Of a stretch of DNA of 64,000 nucleotides, positions 34,937-47,131 are shown piece by piece. This DNA is from Erwinia amylovora (lineage in GTDB: Bacteria > Pseudomonadota > Gammaproteobacteria > Enterobacterales > Enterobacteriaceae), in contig NZ_CP066796.1 of the NCBI RefSeq assembly GCF_017161565.1, positions 372,001 to 436,000 on the forward strand, written 5' to 3'. The translations under genes were made by a program, and so were the position numbers. A model generated the notes under the pieces. The model worked only from the letters and a program-made list of their open reading frames with translations. It did not search any database and had not been told where the DNA came from. Within the stretch, counting starts at the first letter, position 1, and each line of letters starts with the position of its first letter.

Positions 34937-37627
34937 ATGACGACAGATGTAACCGTAAAAACGCTGGCCACAGAGATCCAGACACCGGTAGAACGCCTGG
35001 TACAGCAGTTTGCTGATGCAGGGATCCAAAAGTCTGAGACCGACTCTGTAACCCAGCATGAAAAAGAGACTTTACTTGCCCATCTCAACCGTGACCATGG
35101 CGGTGGATCGGGTAAACTGACTCTGCAGCGCAAGACGCGCAGCACCCTGAATGTTCCTGGCACCGGGGGCAAAAGTAAATCGGTGCAAATCGAAGTCCGC
35201 AAAAAACGCACTTATGTAAAAGGCGATCCGGCTAATGCTGAACAGGCAGAAGCAGAAGCGCAGGCAGAGCGTGAAGCGGAAGAACTGGCTCGTCGCGAGG
35301 CTGAAGAAATAGCTCAGCGCGAAGCTCAAGACAAAGCGAAGCGTGAAGCCGAGGAGCAGGCCAAGCGTGAGGCAGCTGATAAAGCCAAACGTGAAGCGGC
35401 GGAAAGAGATAAAGTGAGCAATCAACATACCGACGAAACAACCCGGGCCACTCAGTCCGATAAAGCCCGCCGTGAAGCGGAAGCGGCTGAACTGAAGCGT
35501 AAAGCTGAAGAAGAAGCGCATCGCAAGATCGAAGAAGAAGCGAAGCGTGTTGCGGAAGAGGCGCGTAAAATGGCGGAAGAGAAAGGCGAAGAGTGGGCGG
35601 TAGTGAAAGAGGTAGAAGACACCTCTGATTACCATGTGACGACGTCAACCCACGCTCGTGCAGCGGAAGATGAAAACGATGCTCAGGTCGAAGGCGACCG
35701 TCGCACTCGTGCTGTACGTCCGGCTAAAGCCCCGGTGCGTAAGAAAGGCAATAAGCATTCCGAAGCCAAAACTGACCGTGAAGAAGCGCGTGCGCAGGTT
35801 CGCGGTGGTAAGGGCGGCAAGCGTAAGCCAAGCTCCCTGCAGCAGGGCTTTAACAAACCCGCTCAGGCGGTTAACCGTGACGTTATCATCGGTGAAACCA
35901 TCAGCGTAGCTGAACTGGCTAACAAGATGGCCGTTAAAGGCTCTCAGGTCATCAAAGCTATGATGAAACTGGGCGCTATGGCGACCATCAATCAGGTTAT
36001 CGACCAGGAAACTGCCCAGCTGGTAGCGGAAGAAATGGGTCACAAAGTGACGCTACGCCGTGAAAACGAGCTGGAAGAAGCGGTAATGAGCGATCGTGAT
36101 ACCGACGCGATGCTGGAATCTCGTGCGCCGGTCGTGACCATCATGGGCCACGTTGATCACGGTAAAACGTCTCTGCTTGACTACATCCGTTCAACTAAAG
36201 TCGCTTCTGGCGAAGCGGGCGGCATAACGCAGCACATCGGTGCCTACCACGTTGAAACTGACAACGGTATGGTGACCTTCCTGGACACCCCCGGACACGC
36301 TGCGTTTACCGCAATGCGCGCCCGTGGTGCTCAGGCGACAGACATCGTTATTCTGGTGGTAGCTGCCGATGACGGCGTGATGCCACAGACTATCGAAGCC
36401 ATCCAGCATGCGAAAGCGGCGAAAGTGCCGGTTGTGGTGGCGGTAAACAAATGTGATAAGCCAGAAGCCGATCCGGACCGTGTCAAAAACGAACTCACCC
36501 AGTACGGCATCATTCCGGAAGAGTGGGGCGGTGAAAACATGTTCGTCAACGTCTCTGCGAAAGCCGGTACCGGGATTGATGACTTGCTGAATGCCATCCT
36601 GCTGCAGGCGGAAGTTCTTGAACTGACCGCCGTACGTCAGGGCATGGCAAGCGGTGTGGTGATCGAATCCTTCCTGGATAAAGGCCGTGGCCCGGTGGCT
36701 ACCGTGCTGGTGCGTGAAGGTACGCTGAACAAAGGCGATATCGTGCTGTGTGGTTTCGAATATGGCCGCGTACGAGCAATGCGTGACGAGCTGGGCCGCG
36801 AAGTACTGACTGCGGGTCCATCTATCCCGGTTGAGATCCTCGGCATGTCCGGCGTACCGGCGGCGGGTGATGAAGCCACCGTGGTGCGTGACGAGAAGAA
36901 AGCGCGTGAAGTGGCGCTGTACCGTCAGGGCAAATTCCGTGAAGTTAAGCTGGCGCGTCAGCAGAAATCTAAGCTGGAGAACATGTTTGCTAACATGACC
37001 GAAGGCGAAGTTTCTGAGCTGAACATCGTGCTGAAAGCTGACGTACAGGGTTCTGTCGAAGCTATCTCTGACTCACTGATGAAGCTGTCTACTGATGAAG
37101 TGAAAGTGAAAATCGTTGGATCTGGCGTGGGCGGTATCACCGAAACTGATGCCACCCTGGCCGCTGCGTCTAACGCCATTCTGGTTGGCTTCAACGTGCG
37201 TGCCGATGCATCAGCGCGCCGCGTGATTGATACTGAAAGCCTGGATCTGCGTTACTACTCCGTCATCTATAATCTGATTGACGAAGTGAAAGCGGCGATG
37301 AGCGGCATGCTGGCACCTGAGTACAAACAGCAGATCATTGGTCTGGCCGCGGTACGTGACGTGTTCAAATCACCGAAATTTGGTGCTATCGCCGGTTGTA
37401 TGGTGACCGAAGGCAACATTAAACGTCATAACCCAATCCGCGTACTGCGTGACAACGTGGTTATCTACGAAGGCGAGCTGGAATCACTGCGCCGCTTCAA
37501 AGATGACGTTAACGAAGTCCGTAACGGTATGGAATGTGGTATCGGCGTGAAGAACTACAACGATGTGCGTGTTGGCGATATGATCGAAGTATTCGAAATT
37601 ATCGAAATCCAGCGTACCATCGATTAA
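34937..37627 (+). CDS. infB: translation initiation factor IF-2
   Basis: GTPase that places initiator tRNA on the ribosome. The 896 aa (E. coli 890) have a variable, highly charged N-terminal region rich in EAE/KRE coiled-coil repeats, then the G domain with G1 GHVDHGKT (404-411), G3 [12 protein letters not shown]4 NKCDKP, and C-terminal domains ending [10 protein letters not shown]. Shorter isoforms from internal starts are known in E. coli; I did not assign one here. Confidence 0.98.
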   Translation: MTTDVTVKTLATEIQTPVERLVQQFADAGIQKSETDSVTQHEKETLLAHLNRDHGGGSGKLTLQRKTRSTLNVPGTGGKSKSVQIEVRKKRTYVKGDPANAEQAEAEAQAEREAEELARREAEEIAQREAQDKAKREAEEQAKREAADKAKREAAERDKVSNQHTDETTRATQSDKARREAEAAELKRKAEEEAHRKIEEEAKRVAEEARKMAEEKGEEWAVVKEVEDTSDYHVTTSTHARAAEDENDAQVEGDRRTRAVRPAKAPVRKKGNKHSEAKTDREEARAQVRGGKGGKRKPSSLQQGFNKPAQAVNRDVIIGETISVAELANKMAVKGSQVIKAMMKLGAMATINQVIDQETAQLVAEEMGHKVTLRRENELEEAVMSDRDTDAMLESRAPVVTIMGHVDHGKTSLLDYIRSTKVASGEAGGITQHIGAYHVETDNGMVTFLDTPGHAAFTAMRARGAQATDIVILVVAADDGVMPQTIEAIQHAKAAKVPVVVAVNKCDKPEADPDRVKNELTQYGIIPEEWGGENMFVNVSAKAGTGIDDLLNAILLQAEVLELTAVRQGMASGVVIESFLDKGRGPVATVLVREGTLNKGDIVLCGFEYGRVRAMRDELGREVLTAGPSIPVEILGMSGVPAAGDEATVVRDEKKAREVALYRQGKFREVKLARQQKSKLENMFANMTEGEVSELNIVLKADVQGSVEAISDSLMKLSTDEVKVKIVGSGVGGITETDATLAAASNAILVGFNVRADASARRVIDTESLDLRYYSVIYNLIDEVKAAMSGMLAPEYKQQIIGLAAVRDVFKSPKFGAIAGCMVTEGNIKRHNPIRVLRDNVVIYEGELESLRRFKDDVNEVRNGMECGIGVKNYNDVRVGDMIEVFEIIEIQRTID

Positions 37628-37762
37628 TAATCTGACAGATATCCCGCAGATTTTGCGTTGCAGCACGATGACAACCGAATGCTCCACAGGCGCTTAATCC
37701 AGCAGGTGACCGGGGTGAAAGTAGTCAGTTACGCCGCTAAGCCGCAAAAGAGGTAGGATATT

Positions 37763-37789
37763 ATTTGGGAGGCTTCTGGCCTCCCAAAT
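37763..37789 (+). repeat. 11-bp hairpin ahead of rbfA
   Basis: ATTTGGGAGGC and GCCTCCCAAAT form a perfect 11-bp stem with loop TTCTG, ending 6 bp before the rbfA ribosome site. No T tract follows, so it is unlikely to be a plain terminator. It may be a processing site or translational control element for rbfA. Confidence 0.7.
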
Positions 37790-37807
37790 TATTTGGAGAT
37801 GATAATT

Positions 37808-38221
37808 ATGGCGAAAGAATTTGGTCGCCCGCAGCGTGTTTCTCAGGAGCTGCAAAAAGAGATCGCTATCATTCTGCAACGTGAGATCAAAGATCCGCGT
37901 CTGGGCATGATGGTAACCGTTTCCGGTGTCGATGTGTCACGTGATCTGGCCTATGCCAAAGTGTTTGTCACCTTCCTCAATGACAAAGACGAAGCGGCAA
38001 TTAAAGCTGGCTTACGCGCACTGGGCGATGCATCTGGCTATATCCGTACCCTGCTTGGTAAAGCAATGCGCTTGCGCATCGTGCCCGAGCTGACCTTCTT
38101 CTACGATAATTCGCTGGTAGAGGGGATGCGCATGTCGAACCTGGTCACTAACGTGGTCAGGAACGACGAAGAGCGCCGTGGTCCGGTAGAAGAAAACCCG
38201 GAAGAAGGCAAAGCAGAGTAA
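37808..38221 (+). CDS. rbfA: ribosome-binding factor A
   Basis: Cold-shock 30S maturation factor with a KH-like fold. The start at 37808 ([16 protein letters not shown]) follows GGAG; an upstream in-frame ATG is rejected. Its stop overlaps the truB start by one base (TAATG). Confidence 0.96.
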   Translation: MAKEFGRPQRVSQELQKEIAIILQREIKDPRLGMMVTVSGVDVSRDLAYAKVFVTFLNDKDEAAIKAGLRALGDASGYIRTLLGKAMRLRIVPELTFFYDNSLVEGMRMSNLVTNVVRNDEERRGPVEENPEEGKAE

Positions 38222-39165
38222 TGAGTCGTCCTCGTCGTCGCGGTCGCGATATTCACGGCGTGCTGTTGCTGGATAAACCTCAGGGCCTCTCCTCCAACGA
38301 TGCGCTGCAGAAAGTAAAACGTCTGTATAACGCCAATCGTGCCGGTCATACCGGCGCGCTGGATCCGTTGGCGACCGGCATGCTGCCCATCTGTCTGGGG
38401 GAAGCGACCAAGTTTTCTCAGTATCTGCTGGACTCGGACAAACGTTATCGGGTGGTTGCTCGCCTCGGGCAGCGTACCGACACCTCGGATGCAGAAGGCG
38501 TGGTGGTCAGTGAGCGGCCGGTGACATTCAGCGCTGAAGCTCTGCAACAGGCGCTGGACAGTTTTCGCGGCGAAACGCAGCAGATCCCGTCAATGTATTC
38601 GGCGCTCAAATACCAGGGACGAAAGCTTTACGAATACGCCCGTGAAGGCATTGAGGTGCCGCGTGAATCGCGCAGCATCGTGGTGTATGAACTGCTGTTT
38701 ATTCGCCATGAAGGTAACGAGCTGGAACTGGAGATTCACGTTTCGAAAGGGACATACATCCGTACCATCATCGACGATCTTGGTGAAAAGCTGGGCTGCG
38801 GTGCGCATGTCACCTTATTACGCCGACTGCAGGTGGCCCGTTATCCGATTGCAAGGATGGTCACGCTGGATCAGCTGAATGCGCTGACCGAACAGGCGCT
38901 GCGGGCCGGTACGTCGCCAGCTGACCTGCTCGATCCGCTGCTGATGCCGATGGACAGTCCGGCATCTGAGTATCCGGTGGTAAACCTGATTGGCGCGGTA
39001 GCGGCCTACTTCAGGCAGGGCATGCCGGTACAGGTGGCAGGTGCGCCAGCAAGTGGATTAGTGCGCGTCACGGAAGGTGAACAGCGCAAGTTTATCGGTA
39101 TGGCAGAAATTGCTGACGATGGACGTGTGGCACCGCGCAGGCTGGTTGTAGAATATTCCGACTAG
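38221..39165 (+). CDS. truB: tRNA pseudouridine-55 synthase TruB
   Basis: Makes pseudouridine 55 in the T loop of tRNAs. The 314 aa (as E. coli) carry catalytic Asp48 in [12 protein letters not shown], the [20 protein letters not shown] block and a C-terminal PUA domain. Translationally coupled to rbfA. Confidence 0.97.
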   Translation: MSRPRRRGRDIHGVLLLDKPQGLSSNDALQKVKRLYNANRAGHTGALDPLATGMLPICLGEATKFSQYLLDSDKRYRVVARLGQRTDTSDAEGVVVSERPVTFSAEALQQALDSFRGETQQIPSMYSALKYQGRKLYEYAREGIEVPRESRSIVVYELLFIRHEGNELELEIHVSKGTYIRTIIDDLGEKLGCGAHVTLLRRLQVARYPIARMVTLDQLNALTEQALRAGTSPADLLDPLLMPMDSPASEYPVVNLIGAVAAYFRQGMPVQVAGAPASGLVRVTEGEQRKFIGMAEIADDGRVAPRRLVVEYSD

Positions 39166-39169
39166 CTAT

Positions 39170-39198
39170 TTGCGCTCGCGCATGGCTAAGAGTAGAAT
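39170..39198 (+). promoter_or_regulatory. sigma70 promoter of rpsO-pnp
   Basis: TTGCGC (39170-39175) and TAGAAT (39193-39198) are 17 bp apart, about 75 bp before rpsO. Confidence 0.7.
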
Positions 39199-39224
39199 AG
39201 CGCGGCTTTACATTGGGTGGCTGA

Positions 39225-39542
<318 letters not shown>

Positions 39543-39623
39543 GTCGTACAGACTGTCACGCCCTGTTTTCAGCTTTGCTGACAACGCGATGGGCATTCGG
39601 ACAGTCTGGTGCAAGTTTGCTGG

Positions 39624-39649
39624 AAAGGGGCCTTAATGGCCCCTTTTTT
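39624..39649 (+). terminator. rpsO terminator
   Basis: AAAGGGGCC pairs with GGCCCCTTT around TTAAT, within a six-T run. Confidence 0.9.
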
Positions 39650-39721
39650 CAAGCAGGCGGCAGCAATTACACGCAAACTATTGTATTGTTGCTTAGTGTG
39701 ATCTTCAGTTGCAGAGGTTCG

Positions 39722-39775
39722 CGCGGCTAATGAGAGGCTTTATCCCATCAGGGATTAGGGTTGTCATTAGTCGCG
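39722..39775 (+). promoter_or_regulatory. RNase III hairpin in the pnp leader
   Basis: CGCGGCTAATGA (39722-39733) pairs with TCATTAGTCGCG (39764-39775) over 12 bp with one G-T pair; an inner stem ATCCC/GGGAT caps it. In E. coli a leader hairpin here is cut by RNase III and PNPase then represses its own mRNA; the same control is likely. Confidence 0.75.
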
Positions 39776-39845
39776 AGGATGCAAAATGAAGATTTGAAAC
39801 CCACGGCCGGTAACAATTACCCGCCCTGATGTTAAGGAACTAACT

Positions 39846-41978
39846 TTGCTGAACCCGATCGTAAAAAAATTCCAGTATGGCCAGCACACCGTCACTCTTG
39901 AAACCGGAATGATGGCTCGCCAGGCAACGGCAGCCGTTATGGTCAGCATGGATGACACTGCTGTTTTCGTCACCGTGGTAGGTCAGAAAAAATCCAAACC
40001 AGGTCAGGACTTCTTCCCTCTGACCGTGAACTATCAGGAGCGTACCTACGCTGCTGGCCGTATTCCGGGCAGCTTCTTCCGCCGTGAAGGCCGCCCAAGC
40101 GAAGGCGAAACGCTGACTTCGCGCCTGATTGACCGCCCAATCCGTCCACTGTTCCCTGAAGGGTTTGTCAATGAAGTGCAGGTGATTGCCACCGTGGTCT
40201 CCGTTAACCCTCAGGTTAACCCGGACATCGTCGCGATGATCGGTGCTTCTGCTGCGCTGGCGCTTTCTGGCCTGCCGTTTAACGGTCCTATCGGTGCGGC
40301 ACGCGTCGGTTACCTGAACGATCAGTACGTGCTTAACCCAACCAGCGATGAGCTGAAAGAGAGCAAGCTGGACCTGGTGGTTGCCGGTACCCAAGGCGCA
40401 GTACTGATGGTTGAATCTGAAGCCGAGCTGCTCAGCGAAGAGCAGATGCTGGGTGCAGTGGTATTCGGCCACGACCAGCAACAGATCGTCATCGACAACA
40501 TCAATGCGCTGGTCGCTGAAGCGGGCAAACCGCGTTGGGACTGGCAGCCAGAAGCGGTTAACGAAGCATTGCGCTCACGTATCGCTGCGCAGGCCGAGTC
40601 GCGCCTGAGCGATGCTTACCGCATTACCGAAAAACAGGAGCGTTACGCTCAGGTTGACGTCATCAAATCTGAAACCACTGCTGCGCTGCTGGCGGAAGAC
40701 GACACGCTGGACGCCGGTGAGATCAGCGATCTGCTGCACGCGCTGGAAAAAGACGTGGTACGCAGCCGCATTCTGCGTGGCGAACCGCGTATCGACGGCC
40801 GTGAAAAAGACATGATCCGTGGCCTTGACGTACGCACCGGCGTGCTGCCGCGTACGCATGGCTCCGCGCTGTTCACCCGTGGTGAAACTCAGGCGCTGGT
40901 TACCGCCACGCTGGGTACTGCCCGTGATGCGCAGAACCTCGACGAGCTGATGGGCGAGCGTACTGACAACTTCCTGTTCCACTACAACTTCCCTCCTTAC
41001 TCCGTCGGTGAAACGGGTATGGTCGGTTCGCCCAAGCGTCGTGAAATTGGTCACGGTCGTCTGGCGAAGCGTGGTGTGCTGGCGGTGATGCCAAAAGGCG
41101 AGGCATTCCCGTATACCGTTCGCGTGGTGTCTGAAATCACTGAATCAAACGGCTCCTCTTCTATGGCGTCTGTTTGTGGTGCTTCTCTGGCGCTGATGGA
41201 TGCTGGCGTGCCAATCAAGGCCGCTGTAGCCGGTATTGCGATGGGCCTGGTGAAAGACGACAACAACTTTGTGGTGCTGTCCGACATCTTGGGTGACGAA
41301 GATCATCTGGGCGACATGGACTTCAAAGTCGCCGGTAGCCGTGAAGGCATCACCGCGCTGCAGATGGACATCAAAATTGAAGGGATTACCCGCGAAATCA
41401 TGCAGGTGGCTCTGAACCAGGCGAAGGGTGCGCGTTTGCACATTCTGAGCGTCATGGAGCAGGCTATCAGCGGTCCGCGTGGCGACATTTCTCAGTTTGC
41501 TCCACGTATTCACACCATCAAGATCAGCGTTGATAAAATCAAAGACGTGATCGGCAAAGGTGGCTCCGTTATCCGTGCGTTGACGGAAGAAACTGGCACC
41601 ACCATCGAAATCGAAGACGATGGCACGGTGAAAATCGCCGCTACCGACGGTGACAAAGCGAAATTTGCGATTCGTCGTATCGAAGAGATCACCGCAGAGA
41701 TCGAAGTGGGGCGTATTTACAACGGTAAAGTGACGCGCATCGTTGATTTCGGTGCCTTTGTGGCCATCGGCGGCGGTAAAGAAGGTTTGGTACATATTTC
41801 TCAGATCGCCGACAAGCGTGTAGAAAAAGTGACAGACTATTTGCAGATGGGCCAGGAGGTTCCGGTAAAAGTACTGGAAGTTGACCGTCAGGGCCGCGTA
41901 CGCCTGAGCATCAAAGAAGCTGGCGAACAGGCTCAACCTGAAGCAGAAGCCGCTCCTGCAGCACCAGAAGCTCAATAA
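39846..41978 (+). CDS. pnp: polyribonucleotide nucleotidyltransferase (PNPase)
   Basis: Phosphorolytic 3'-5' exoribonuclease of the RNA degradosome. The start is TTG at 39846, as in E. coli, with AAGGA 7 nt upstream. The 710 aa have two RNase PH domains, a KH domain ([20 protein letters not shown]) and an S1 domain ([20 protein letters not shown]). Probably autoregulated through the RNase III hairpin in its leader. Confidence 0.98.
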   Translation: MLNPIVKKFQYGQHTVTLETGMMARQATAAVMVSMDDTAVFVTVVGQKKSKPGQDFFPLTVNYQERTYAAGRIPGSFFRREGRPSEGETLTSRLIDRPIRPLFPEGFVNEVQVIATVVSVNPQVNPDIVAMIGASAALALSGLPFNGPIGAARVGYLNDQYVLNPTSDELKESKLDLVVAGTQGAVLMVESEAELLSEEQMLGAVVFGHDQQQIVIDNINALVAEAGKPRWDWQPEAVNEALRSRIAAQAESRLSDAYRITEKQERYAQVDVIKSETTAALLAEDDTLDAGEISDLLHALEKDVVRSRILRGEPRIDGREKDMIRGLDVRTGVLPRTHGSALFTRGETQALVTATLGTARDAQNLDELMGERTDNFLFHYNFPPYSVGETGMVGSPKRREIGHGRLAKRGVLAVMPKGEAFPYTVRVVSEITESNGSSSMASVCGASLALMDAGVPIKAAVAGIAMGLVKDDNNFVVLSDILGDEDHLGDMDFKVAGSREGITALQMDIKIEGITREIMQVALNQAKGARLHILSVMEQAISGPRGDISQFAPRIHTIKISVDKIKDVIGKGGSVIRALTEETGTTIEIEDDGTVKIAATDGDKAKFAIRRIEEITAEIEVGRIYNGKVTRIVDFGAFVAIGGGKEGLVHISQIADKRVEKVTDYLQMGQEVPVKVLEVDRQGRVRLSIKEAGEQAQPEAEAAPAAPEAQ

Positions 41979-41990
41979 GCAGTCATGATG

Positions 41991-42029
41991 AATTCTCCGT
42001 ACCTTGCTTGTGGGTGCGGAGAATTTTTT
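41991..42029 (+). terminator. pnp terminator
   Basis: AATTCTCCGTACC pairs imperfectly with GGTGCGGAGAATT, followed by a T run. Confidence 0.8.
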
Positions 42030-42110
42030 GAACGCGAGGGCGGGACGGCCTTGTCGATGGCAAGCGGGTAACAGGATGTTATTCCCAATGTTTGTTTTCG
42101 GGAGTGGTAC

Positions 42111-42995
42111 ATGAAGCCATTTTTGCGCTGGTGTCTCGTTGCGACGGCTTTATCGTTGGCAGGATGTAGCAACACCGAGTGGCGTAAGAACGAAGTTTTG
42201 GCCGTTCCTTTGCAGCCTACGCTGCAACAGGAGGTCATTCTTGCTCGCATGGAACAAATACTTGCCAGTCGGTCTTTAACCGATGATGAACGCGCACAGC
42301 TGTTATATGAGCGCGGAGTGTTGTATGATAGTCTCGGTTTGAGAGCACTGGCGCGAAATGATTTTTCACAAGCGCTGTCTGTCAGACCAGATATGCCTGA
42401 AGTATTCAATTACTTAGGCATATATTTAACGCAGGCAGGCAATTTTGATGCTGCCTATGAAGCGTTTGATTCTGTACTTGAGCTTGATCCAACTTACAAT
42501 TATGCGCGTTTAAATCGTGGTATCGCCCTTTACTACGGCGGAAGATTTAAACTGGCGCAAGATGATCTGCTGGCGTTTTATCAAGACGATCCTAACGATC
42601 CCTTCCGCAGCCTGTGGCTGTATCTCACCGAACGTGAGATCAATGCAGAGCAGGCTAAAGTATCGCTGAAGCAGCGTTACAATAAAGCGGTTAAGGAGCA
42701 ATGGGGATGGAATATTGTCGAGTTCTACCTGGGCAACATCAGCGAAAAAACGCTGAACGAACGGCTCCAGGCGGACGCAACGGATAACACCTCGCTCGCT
42801 GAACATCTCAGTGAAACCAACTTCTATTTAGGTAAGTATTACCTAAGTCTGGGGGAGAAGGACAACGCAGAAGCGTTGTTCAAGCTGACGGTCGCCAACA
42901 ACGTTCACAACTTTGTTGAGCATCGATATGCATTGTTGGAGCTGGCGCTACTCGGCCAGACACAAGACGATTTATCAGAATCTGACCAGCAATAG
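42111..42995 (+). CDS. nlpI: outer-membrane lipoprotein NlpI
   Basis: TPR lipoprotein that recruits the protease Prc to degrade the endopeptidase MepS and scaffolds peptidoglycan hydrolases. The 294 aa have a lipobox LSLAGC with lipidated Cys19 and TPR helices (residues about 60-200, e.g. [20 protein letters not shown]). In E. coli it lies between pnp and deaD, as here. Confidence 0.96.
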   Translation: MKPFLRWCLVATALSLAGCSNTEWRKNEVLAVPLQPTLQQEVILARMEQILASRSLTDDERAQLLYERGVLYDSLGLRALARNDFSQALSVRPDMPEVFNYLGIYLTQAGNFDAAYEAFDSVLELDPTYNYARLNRGIALYYGGRFKLAQDDLLAFYQDDPNDPFRSLWLYLTEREINAEQAKVSLKQRYNKAVKEQWGWNIVEFYLGNISEKTLNERLQADATDNTSLAEHLSETNFYLGKYYLSLGEKDNAEALFKLTVANNVHNFVEHRYALLELALLGQTQDDLSESDQQ

Positions 42996-43171
42996 CTGAC
43001 GAACTTTTATTGCCCGAATTTCGAAAAGTCATCATCTTGGCGGATGAGGGCCCTTTTGTTCGTCGAAACCACTAATTTGAGCCGGTTCACACTTTTTGAT
43101 GAAAATGACTGAAAATTTTCACGACGAGTTATGTAGACTGGCCGCCGCAATCTACGAGGCACTTGTACTAC

Positions 43172-45088
43172 ATGACTGATATCCAAACTACTTTCGCTGA
43201 CCTTGGCCTGAACGCCGACCTCCTTGAATCACTGAACGGCATGGGCTACGTAAAGCCATCTCCCATCCAGGCTGAATGTATTCCTCACCTGCTGGCAGGT
43301 CGTGACGTGTTAGGTATGGCGCAGACCGGGAGTGGCAAAACAGCTGCATTTTCGCTGCCACTTTTACATAACATCGATCCTACGGTGAAAGCACCACAGA
43401 TCCTGGTGCTGGCACCTACCCGCGAACTGGCGGTTCAGGTAGCAGAAGCTGTCACTGAATTCTCTAAACATATGCGCGGTCTCAACGTTGTTGCCCTTTA
43501 CGGTGGCCAACGTTACGACGTGCAGCTGCGCGCTCTGCGCCAGGGGCCACAGGTTGTTGTCGGCACACCTGGTCGTCTGCTCGACCACCTGAAACGCGGC
43601 ACGTTGGACCTGTCTAATCTGCGCGGCCTGGTGCTGGATGAAGCCGATGAAATGCTGCGTATGGGCTTCATCGAAGACGTTGAAACGATTATGGCGCAGA
43701 TCCCAGACGGTCATCAGACCGCGTTGTTCTCTGCCACGATGCCAGAGGCGATTCGCCGTATTACCAAACGCTTTATGAAGGATCCGCAGGAAGTGCGTAT
43801 CCAGTCAAGCATGACCACGCGCCCTGACATCAGCCAGAGCTACTGGACAGCCTACGGCCGTAAGACTGATGCGCTAACCCGCTTCCTTGAAGCTGAAGAC
43901 TTTGATGCAGCGATTATTTTCGTGCGTACCAAAAATGCCACGCTGGAAGTCGCCGAAGCGCTTGAGCGCAACGGTTACAACAGCGCCGCGCTCAACGGTG
44001 ACATGAACCAGGCACTGCGTGAGCAGACGCTGGAACGTTTGAAAGATGGCCGTCTGGATATTCTGATCGCCACCGACGTTGCCGCCCGTGGGCTGGACGT
44101 TGAGCGTATCAGCCTGGTCGTTAACTACGACATTCCAATGGACGCAGAATCTTACGTGCACCGCATCGGTCGTACCGGTCGTGCGGGTCGTGCTGGCCGC
44201 GCTCTGCTGTTCGTTGAGAACCGCGAGCGTCGCCTGCTGCGTAACATTGAACGCACCATGAAGTTGACTATTCCTGAAGTGGAGCTGCCAAACGCAGAAT
44301 TGCTGGGTCAGCGTCGCCTGGCGAAGTTTGCCGCGAAAGTTCAGCAGCAGCTGGAAAGCAGCGATCTGGAACAGTACCGTGCGCTGCTGTCCAAAATGCA
44401 GCCGGAAGACGAGCTGGACATTGAAACTCTGGCCGCAGCGTTGCTGAAAATGGCTCAGGGCGAACGTCCACTGATTGTCCCCGCTGATGCGCCACAGCGT
44501 CCGCGTCGCGAATTCCGCGATCGTGATGACCGTCGTGACGATCGTCGCGGTGACCGTCCGGACCGTGGCCCGCGCGAAGCGCGTGGTGAAGCACGCGAGG
44601 GCGACCGTCCACGTCGTGAACGCCGTGACGTGGGCGATATGGAAGTCTACCGCATTGAAGTGGGTCGGGATGATGGCGTTGAAGTTCGTCACATCGTTGG
44701 CGCTATCGCTAACGAAGGCGATATCAGCAGCCGTTACATCGGCAACATCAAGCTGTTTGGCACGCACTCAACTATCGAGCTGCCAAAAGGCATGCCGGGC
44801 GATGTGCTGCAACACTTTACCCGCACGCGCATCCTCAACAAACCGATGAATATGCAGCTGATTGGTGATGCACAGCCACGCAGCAACATCGGTGGTGGTG
44901 AGCGTCGTCCTGGTGGTCCTGCACGTGGCGGTTTCGGTGCTGGCGCAGGTCGCGAAGGCGGGCGCGCTGGTGAAGGCGGCGGCCGTCGTTTCAGCAGCGA
45001 ACGCGGTGGTGAGCGCCGTCCAGCGGGCAACCGTGGCCCACGCCGCGATGAAGGTGGCAGCGCCCCAGCGCGTCGTCGTGATGCGTAA
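43172..45088 (+). CDS. deaD: cold-shock DEAD-box RNA helicase DeaD (CsdA)
   Basis: RNA helicase that unwinds structured RNA in 50S assembly and mRNA decay at low temperature. The ATG at 43172 matches E. coli; a TTG 9 nt upstream is rejected. Motifs: Q motif [16 protein letters not shown] (50-57), II DEAD (156-159), [16 protein letters not shown], then an Arg/Asp-rich segment, the CsdA RNA-binding domain and a Gly/Arg-rich tail ([20 protein letters not shown]). The upstream gap of about 175 bp agrees with a long cold-shock leader. Confidence 0.97.
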   Translation: MTDIQTTFADLGLNADLLESLNGMGYVKPSPIQAECIPHLLAGRDVLGMAQTGSGKTAAFSLPLLHNIDPTVKAPQILVLAPTRELAVQVAEAVTEFSKHMRGLNVVALYGGQRYDVQLRALRQGPQVVVGTPGRLLDHLKRGTLDLSNLRGLVLDEADEMLRMGFIEDVETIMAQIPDGHQTALFSATMPEAIRRITKRFMKDPQEVRIQSSMTTRPDISQSYWTAYGRKTDALTRFLEAEDFDAAIIFVRTKNATLEVAEALERNGYNSAALNGDMNQALREQTLERLKDGRLDILIATDVAARGLDVERISLVVNYDIPMDAESYVHRIGRTGRAGRAGRALLFVENRERRLLRNIERTMKLTIPEVELPNAELLGQRRLAKFAAKVQQQLESSDLEQYRALLSKMQPEDELDIETLAAALLKMAQGERPLIVPADAPQRPRREFRDRDDRRDDRRGDRPDRGPREARGEAREGDRPRRERRDVGDMEVYRIEVGRDDGVEVRHIVGAIANEGDISSRYIGNIKLFGTHSTIELPKGMPGDVLQHFTRTRILNKPMNMQLIGDAQPRSNIGGGERRPGGPARGGFGAGAGREGGRAGEGGGRRFSSERGGERRPAGNRGPRRDEGGSAPARRRDA

Positions 45089-45100
45089 TCACTGACAGCC

Positions 45101-45131
45101 AAAAAAAACCAGCCCCCGGGCTGGTTTTTTT
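45101..45131. terminator. bidirectional terminator between deaD and yhbW
   Basis: An eight-A run, AACCAGCCC pairing with GGGCTGGTT around CC, and a seven-T run between convergent genes. Confidence 0.92.
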
Positions 45132-45163
45132 ATGGCCGCAGTCCGGGGGCAAACCGGCTGGGA

Positions 45164-46171
45164 TCAGAGCATGTTGCGTGCCTGCATCGCCAGCTCAAAG
45201 GAAGAAAGGCGCGCCGTTGTGTCGAAGATTTGGCCGTTAACCATAATCTCATCCGCCGCGGTTTCCCGCATCAGCGCTGCCAGCCCGTCGCGCACTTTCA
45301 CCTTGTTGCCCACAATCGACATGCTCAACGCCTGTTGCACGCCATATTGTTCAGCAGCTGACCACAAATTATCCATGCTGGATACCGGTGCGGGTAACGG
45401 CCCCGGCCTGCCGCGACGCAGGTTGATAAACTGTTGCTGCATTGAGGTAAACAGGAAACGCGCTTCACGCTCGCTGTCGGCAGCCACAACGTTGACGCAC
45501 ACGATGGCTCGGGGTTTCTCCAACCGTGTTGATGGCTTGAATTTTTCGCGGTACACACGCAGCGCCTGCAACAGCATCTCCGGGGCAAAGTGCGAGGCGA
45601 AGGCGAACGGCAGCCCCATCTGTGCCGCCAGCTGTGCGCTGTATAAACTGGAACCAAGTAGCCAGACCGGAACAGATAATCCCTTACCCGGCACGGGTTG
45701 CACCGGCAGGTTGCCCTCATCCGCTGCGTCAAACCAGTTGATCAACTGAGCAACATCTGCGGGAAAGTTATCCCCCTGTGCGTTGCCCGATCGGCGCAGC
45801 GCCATCATAGTTTGCTGGTCGGAGCCTGGCGCGCGGCCAAGCCCCAGATCGATACGGCCGGGAAAGAGCGATTCCAGAGTACCGAACTGTTCGGCGATCA
45901 CCAGCGGTGCGTGATTAGGCAACATAATCCCACCGGAACCCAGCCGCAGGCTTTGCGTATTGGCAGCCAGATAGCCGATCAGCACGGAGGTCGCTGCGCT
46001 GGCAATGCCCGTCATATTGTGATGCTCGGCCAGCCAGTAGCGATGGTAACCAAGTTTCTCAGCCTGCTGCGCCAGCGCCAGCGAAGTACGGAATGCGTCA
46101 CTGGCCGTCGCGCCCAGCGGAACAGGCGCAAGGTCAAGCAGCGAAAGCGCTACGGGTTTTCTCTCAGACAT
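45164..46171 (-). CDS. yhbW: luciferase-like flavin monooxygenase YhbW
   Basis: Bacterial-luciferase-family oxidoreductase of unknown substrate. The 335 aa equal E. coli YhbW, with the family segments [22 protein letters not shown] and [15 protein letters not shown] (partial quotes). In E. coli it follows ubiU-ubiV in the same direction; here both are gone, leaving yhbW alone upstream of a remnant of ubiT. Confidence 0.93.
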   Translation of the reverse strand: MSERKPVALSLLDLAPVPLGATASDAFRTSLALAQQAEKLGYHRYWLAEHHNMTGIASAATSVLIGYLAANTQSLRLGSGGIMLPNHAPLVIAEQFGTLESLFPGRIDLGLGRAPGSDQQTMMALRRSGNAQGDNFPADVAQLINWFDAADEGNLPVQPVPGKGLSVPVWLLGSSLYSAQLAAQMGLPFAFASHFAPEMLLQALRVYREKFKPSTRLEKPRAIVCVNVVAADSEREARFLFTSMQQQFINLRRGRPGPLPAPVSSMDNLWSAAEQYGVQQALSMSIVGNKVKVRDGLAALMRETAADEIMVNGQIFDTTARLSSFELAMQARNML

Positions 46172-46439
46172 AATGGCTCACTTATTCTAAAGGGCATAAC
46201 TGAGGTGCGTGTGGTGTGAAAGGCTACGACATCCTTTCGCGCAATGATTGTCCGTTTCGAGCACTATGCAAAAATTAACTAACCATGACTAAAAGTGGTT
46301 AAACGACAAGACACGCCGATCAACAAAAATTACATTCCTGCAGTCAGGAACTATTTTTAAAGATATCGTCTGATTGGCTATATGCCGTAAATGCACTGAT
46401 GCTTCGATCGCCTGTTGATAAGCGGTCGATTACAGGTAA

Positions 46440-46584
46440 AAGCGATTAACTTTCGCCCACCCGGCGTTGCCAGCCGTCTGCCATCGGCAGCGTTATCCTG
46501 CTGGCCGCCACAACAGAATTTGAATCGGTGCCGATGCTGTTGCGCGTCGGGCTTATGCAACCGGCTGATATTACTGAAGCCTGA
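46440..46584 (+). pseudogene. ubiT: 3' remnant of ubiT (yhbT)
   Basis: Just upstream of yhbS, in the position and direction of ubiT in E. coli, 46522-46584 translates as ESVPMLLRVGLMQPADITEA followed by a stop, aligning with the UbiT C-terminus EQMPKALRMMLLQLADFVEA. Upstream similarity fades with frame breaks (RRC..IGSVILLAATTEF). UbiT is the SCP2-domain accessory factor of oxygen-independent ubiquinone synthesis. Its partners ubiU and ubiV, expected between here and yhbW, are absent. The match is short, so confidence is moderate. Confidence 0.55.
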
Positions 46585-46627
46585 ATGAAAAGGACGCGAA
46601 TTCCATAGTGGATCGCGCAGGTATAGC

Positions 46628-47131
46628 ATGTTAATTCGTACCGAGATTGGCATTGATGCTGCCAGCATTGACGCCCTGCTGCGCCGTAGTTTCCCAACAT
46701 CCGCCGAGGCTGAACTTGTAAAGCAACTTCGTGAAGACGGGTTATTAACCCTTGGCGTGGTGGCCACCGATGATGAAGGTCAGGTTCTTGGCTATGCGGC
46801 GTTCAGCCCGGTTACACTCAACGGTGAGGATCAGCAATGGGTTGGATTAGCACCGCTGGTTGTCGATGAGAGCGTACGTAAGCAGGGGATCGGATCGCGG
46901 CTGATTTACGAAGGGCTGGATACGTTAAATGAGTTCGGCTATGCCGCCGTGGTTGTACTGGGCGATCCGGCCTACTATGGGCGGTGTGGTTTTAAAACTG
47001 CGGCGGATTGCCAGCTGCGCTGCCACTTAGAAGGTACGCAACAGGTTTTCCAGGTTTATAAACTGGCGGACGATGCTTTCAAGGGCATAGCGGGCAATAT
47101 CGAATACTCAGCACCGTTTAATCGACTTTGA
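46628..47131 (+). CDS. yhbS: GNAT-family N-acetyltransferase YhbS
   Basis: 167-aa acetyltransferase with the coenzyme-A loop [19 protein letters not shown]; substrate unknown. It closely matches E. coli YhbS, starting [22 protein letters not shown]. Its last 76 bp overlap the 3' end of yhbQ on the other strand. Confidence 0.92.
   Translation: MLIRTEIGIDAASIDALLRRSFPTSAEAELVKQLREDGLLTLGVVATDDEGQVLGYAAFSPVTLNGEDQQWVGLAPLVVDESVRKQGIGSRLIYEGLDTLNEFGYAAVVVLGDPAYYGRCGFKTAADCQLRCHLEGTQQVFQVYKLADDAFKGIAGNIEYSAPFNRL

Noticed and set aside
39650..39845. possible SraG small RNA between rpsO and pnp on the minus strand
   Set aside because: SraG is known at this place in E. coli, but I could not recognise its sequence or a minus-strand terminator here.
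43874..44767. 297-codon minus-strand open frame opposite deaD
   Set aside because: Thr/Phe/Ala-rich low-complexity product typical of a shadow of the DeaD reading frame.
44500..45088. Arg/Asp and Gly/Arg repeats that resemble a repeat array
   Set aside because: They are in frame in the DeaD C-terminal tail and encode its RNA-binding low-complexity region.
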